From Struthidea cinerea (taxonomy: Eukaryota; Chordata; Aves; Passeriformes; Corcoracidae), in NCBI GenBank assembly GCA_013397865.1, contig VZTI01003931.1, positions 1 to 64,000 of the forward strand: a DNA stretch of 64,000 bases, written 5' to 3'. Numbering within the stretch: position 1 is the stretch's first letter; every line of letters starts with the position of its first letter. Of the stretch, positions 61,786 through 64,000 are shown piece after piece. The notes beneath the pieces are model-generated. The model saw only the letters and a list, made by a program, of their open reading frames with translations. It was not told the origin of the DNA and did no database searches. The position numbers were made by a program, and so were the translations under genes.

Positions 61786-64000
61786 CTTACACTCTACTTA
61801 TCTTAATATGTGAGAGTTAATAAAATAGATAGCAGGATCAAAAAAAAGTCAGTGATCTATCCCCATGAGAAGTTGACTTTATTTGGCTTAGTTACCAGGG
61901 TACTTGTTATTTAACGAGTTTGGTAACATGAGTGAATTAACCTGCTCTTAATTTTGTTCAAAAACATTGACAGTCATAGCTAATTCCAGAAACAATGGTC
62001 AACACCTTCAGTTTTAACTATTCCTCTACAGAAGAAAACTTGTTTATAACTGCTTTAATAGATCTGCAACATACTTGTTCCTGAGATGGTTTGATTTGAT
62101 GTCTCCCAAGGATGTGCTCTTGATTCCCTGTGATTTGATGGCTCCCATGGGTGTGCTGTGTGCAGTTATTCAGCTCTGCTGCAGTTGCTCCCTGAATGCA
62201 GAAAGTACAGAATCAGAGACCACCCAGTATTATAGCCCACAAAACAAACAGGTTTTTTCTCATGCAGTGTCCTAAAATAATGGAAAAGATTAGCAATATT
62301 ATCTGCAAAGCCCATGTTACTGCTTTCTTGTGCCAAAATTCTCATGGCTTATTAATATAACAACCTGTTATATTACAGCAAAGTTCTAATTTACTTGGAC
62401 ATTTACTTGTAAGATATTTGACACATTTCTGCTGCAGCTTTTCCTCTTCATCAGCTAATATTATACTTATAGCAATTTTTATTATGCGTGAGTTATTAGT
62501 AGATTGTAAAAAAATTACTGGGAACTGTTAAAATAACCACGATATCAACCAGAAGATTCTTTCAGCTGCTACTACTCTCTTGTGGACTTTCTGGTAGGGT
62601 TCTTACAGTAAAATATGTTTGTGTTCATGGATATTATATGGTAAATTGCTTCTTTGTCAACTAACATACATTCAAGTCATACTTTTGTGATATTTTGTAT
62701 GTAATTCCACAGTTTATTTCTAGTCAGATGTACTCCTTAGTGTTCACAGAAAAAAGGAAGGCCTCTCTGATACCAAATCTTTCACAATGAATTTAGATTT
62801 ATAAAATTAAGCATGTTTTCTGACATTTTATTCAAAGAAAAGCACCAGAAAACTGAATGGAAAATAGTATGTTTGGAAATATATAGAAGACTGGGAAAAC
62901 AGGTAACTTTTAGCTGTCTGCTTAACTTAAAAAGTAACTGCTAAAACTCTTCATGATCATCAGTAAATAAGTATAAATCTCTGGATTCCCAAAACAATCT
63001 GCATTTTATTAGCAAAAATGAGCTGGAAAATGATTTCTGCCATTTTAACAAAGTTGCTCCATTACTTGAATGCCACAGGTTTAAAAATGCCCCAAAGCAT
63101 CTGTATGTTTCATAATACAAGTAAAATATTTGATCTTCTTCTGTACCTTGAAAAAGCATAATCTAGTTTTTCATACTCTTGTTGAAAAAACTCCCCACAA
63201 CACAAACACATGAAATAAAAGTAAAAAAAAAATTGTCCTTAGCATCAACCTGTCCTTCTGAGTTCATGTATCATGTAACACAATTGTATTTTGGCTTAAT
63301 TTCCACCAGAACTGAGCTGTGACAGGTAAGTGTTCAATGACTGAATATATTATCAAGTGTGTGAGTGAGCTGTACTGAGATTCAGAATCCAAAAAAGGGC
63401 TCTAACCGGAAATCAAAACCAGACAAGGCTGGAGAGAGGGCACAATTAAATTCTTGCTTTGGGATCCCCGCCTGCTTCACTTGCTGGCTGTTCTCAGCAG
63501 TCGGGGAAATACAAGGGATGAGGGGTAAAGGCAGTGGCTCTCCCTTCTCCCTATTTGGACCCAGGGTGGCTGTGTGGGCATCATTCTCAGGATGGCACCC
63601 AGGCTTTTCCAGCCCTGGCAACTAAGTTCCTCTCACCGGAAATGGGAAAATCTTTTCTGTTTTTCATTGTTTCTTCTGCCTGCTATTTCAGGAACCTTTC
63701 TAAATTTTACTTCTTGTGTTCAGTTAATTTCAAGCAATGGTTGTCTCCCCTCAGATCCAGAGGAAGATCACTCCATCACTGAATGCAGCCTACTGCCAGG
63801 TACTATTTCCTGCTGCTTGAGCTAACTCTTCCTACAACTCCATTGGATCCCTGCTCTGCAGATGCCCAGCAAGCTGCCCTTTCCACAGCTGATGATTCTG
63901 TGTGAATTTCTCACATTGGGGTAGTCCAGAATGAATTTAAACAAGTGGCATCTTCATATAATTTGCAGATAATTTGGCCTTTTATGTACATACGGAAATA
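61786..64000. other. Intergenic, no gene seen
   Basis: No gene supported. It contains a small direct repeat at 62092-62157. Open frames at the far right (63365-63825) have no recognisable family, although a coding exon entering from the right cannot be excluded. Confidence 0.45.
62092..62157 (+). repeat. Imperfect 39-bp-period direct repeat, two units
   Basis: TGATTTGATGTCTCCCAAGG at 62092 and TGATTTGATGGCTCCCATGG at 62131 are both followed by (A/G)TGTGCT, giving two similar 27-bp blocks 39 bases apart. Probably a small local duplication. Confidence 0.7.

Noticed and set aside
1..64000. CRISPR arrays, operons, rRNA or tRNA genes
   Set aside because: No regularly spaced repeats, no bacterial gene layout and no recognisable rRNA or tRNA sequence were seen. 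The host is a vertebrate.

Overview
The window is nuclear DNA from a bird. It carries one intron-containing vertebrate gene, several CR1 LINE fragments on both strands (the dominant avian retrotransposon), one solo LTR, an AT-rich background with few CpGs, and no bacterial-style gene packing. The species cannot be fixed from the sequence; the LTR and an R2-type LINE would suit a songbird, but that is only a suggestion.

Region 1 (1-5345) holds the 3' part of OXSM, the mitochondrial beta-ketoacyl-ACP synthase, on the + strand. The window opens inside its first intron. Two coding exons follow (1331-2313 and 4720-5122), joined across a GT-AG intron, then a short 3'UTR with clustered AATAAA signals. 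The assembled protein is 461 residues with the Cys-His-His triad of condensing enzymes intact. In human 3p24 the order is NGLY1 - OXSM - long gene-poor stretch - LRRC3B, so the rest of the window is probably that gene-poor stretch.

Region 2 (5346-64000) has no protein-coding gene I can support. It contains CR1 fragments (7752-8415, 14738-14828, 15927-16697, 36729-36800, 46177-46650 and a weaker one near 52963), plus one in OXSM intron 1 (88-236). It also has an isolated short CpG island with a possible CTCF site (about 14522-14875), microsatellites, AT palindromes, two copies of a short palindromic repeat, and a few stretches that look regulatory. A solo LTR of an endogenous retrovirus at 44430-45047 has TG...CA ends and a perfect 5-bp target duplication.

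The most unusual item is at about 33680-35720: a decayed but readable LINE of the R2 type. It keeps recognisable reverse-transcriptase motifs, a damaged zinc-knuckle, and a restriction-like endonuclease with its PD...D motif, broken by stops and frameshifts. R2 elements normally sit in 28S rRNA genes, so a copy in a single-copy gene desert deserves follow-up.
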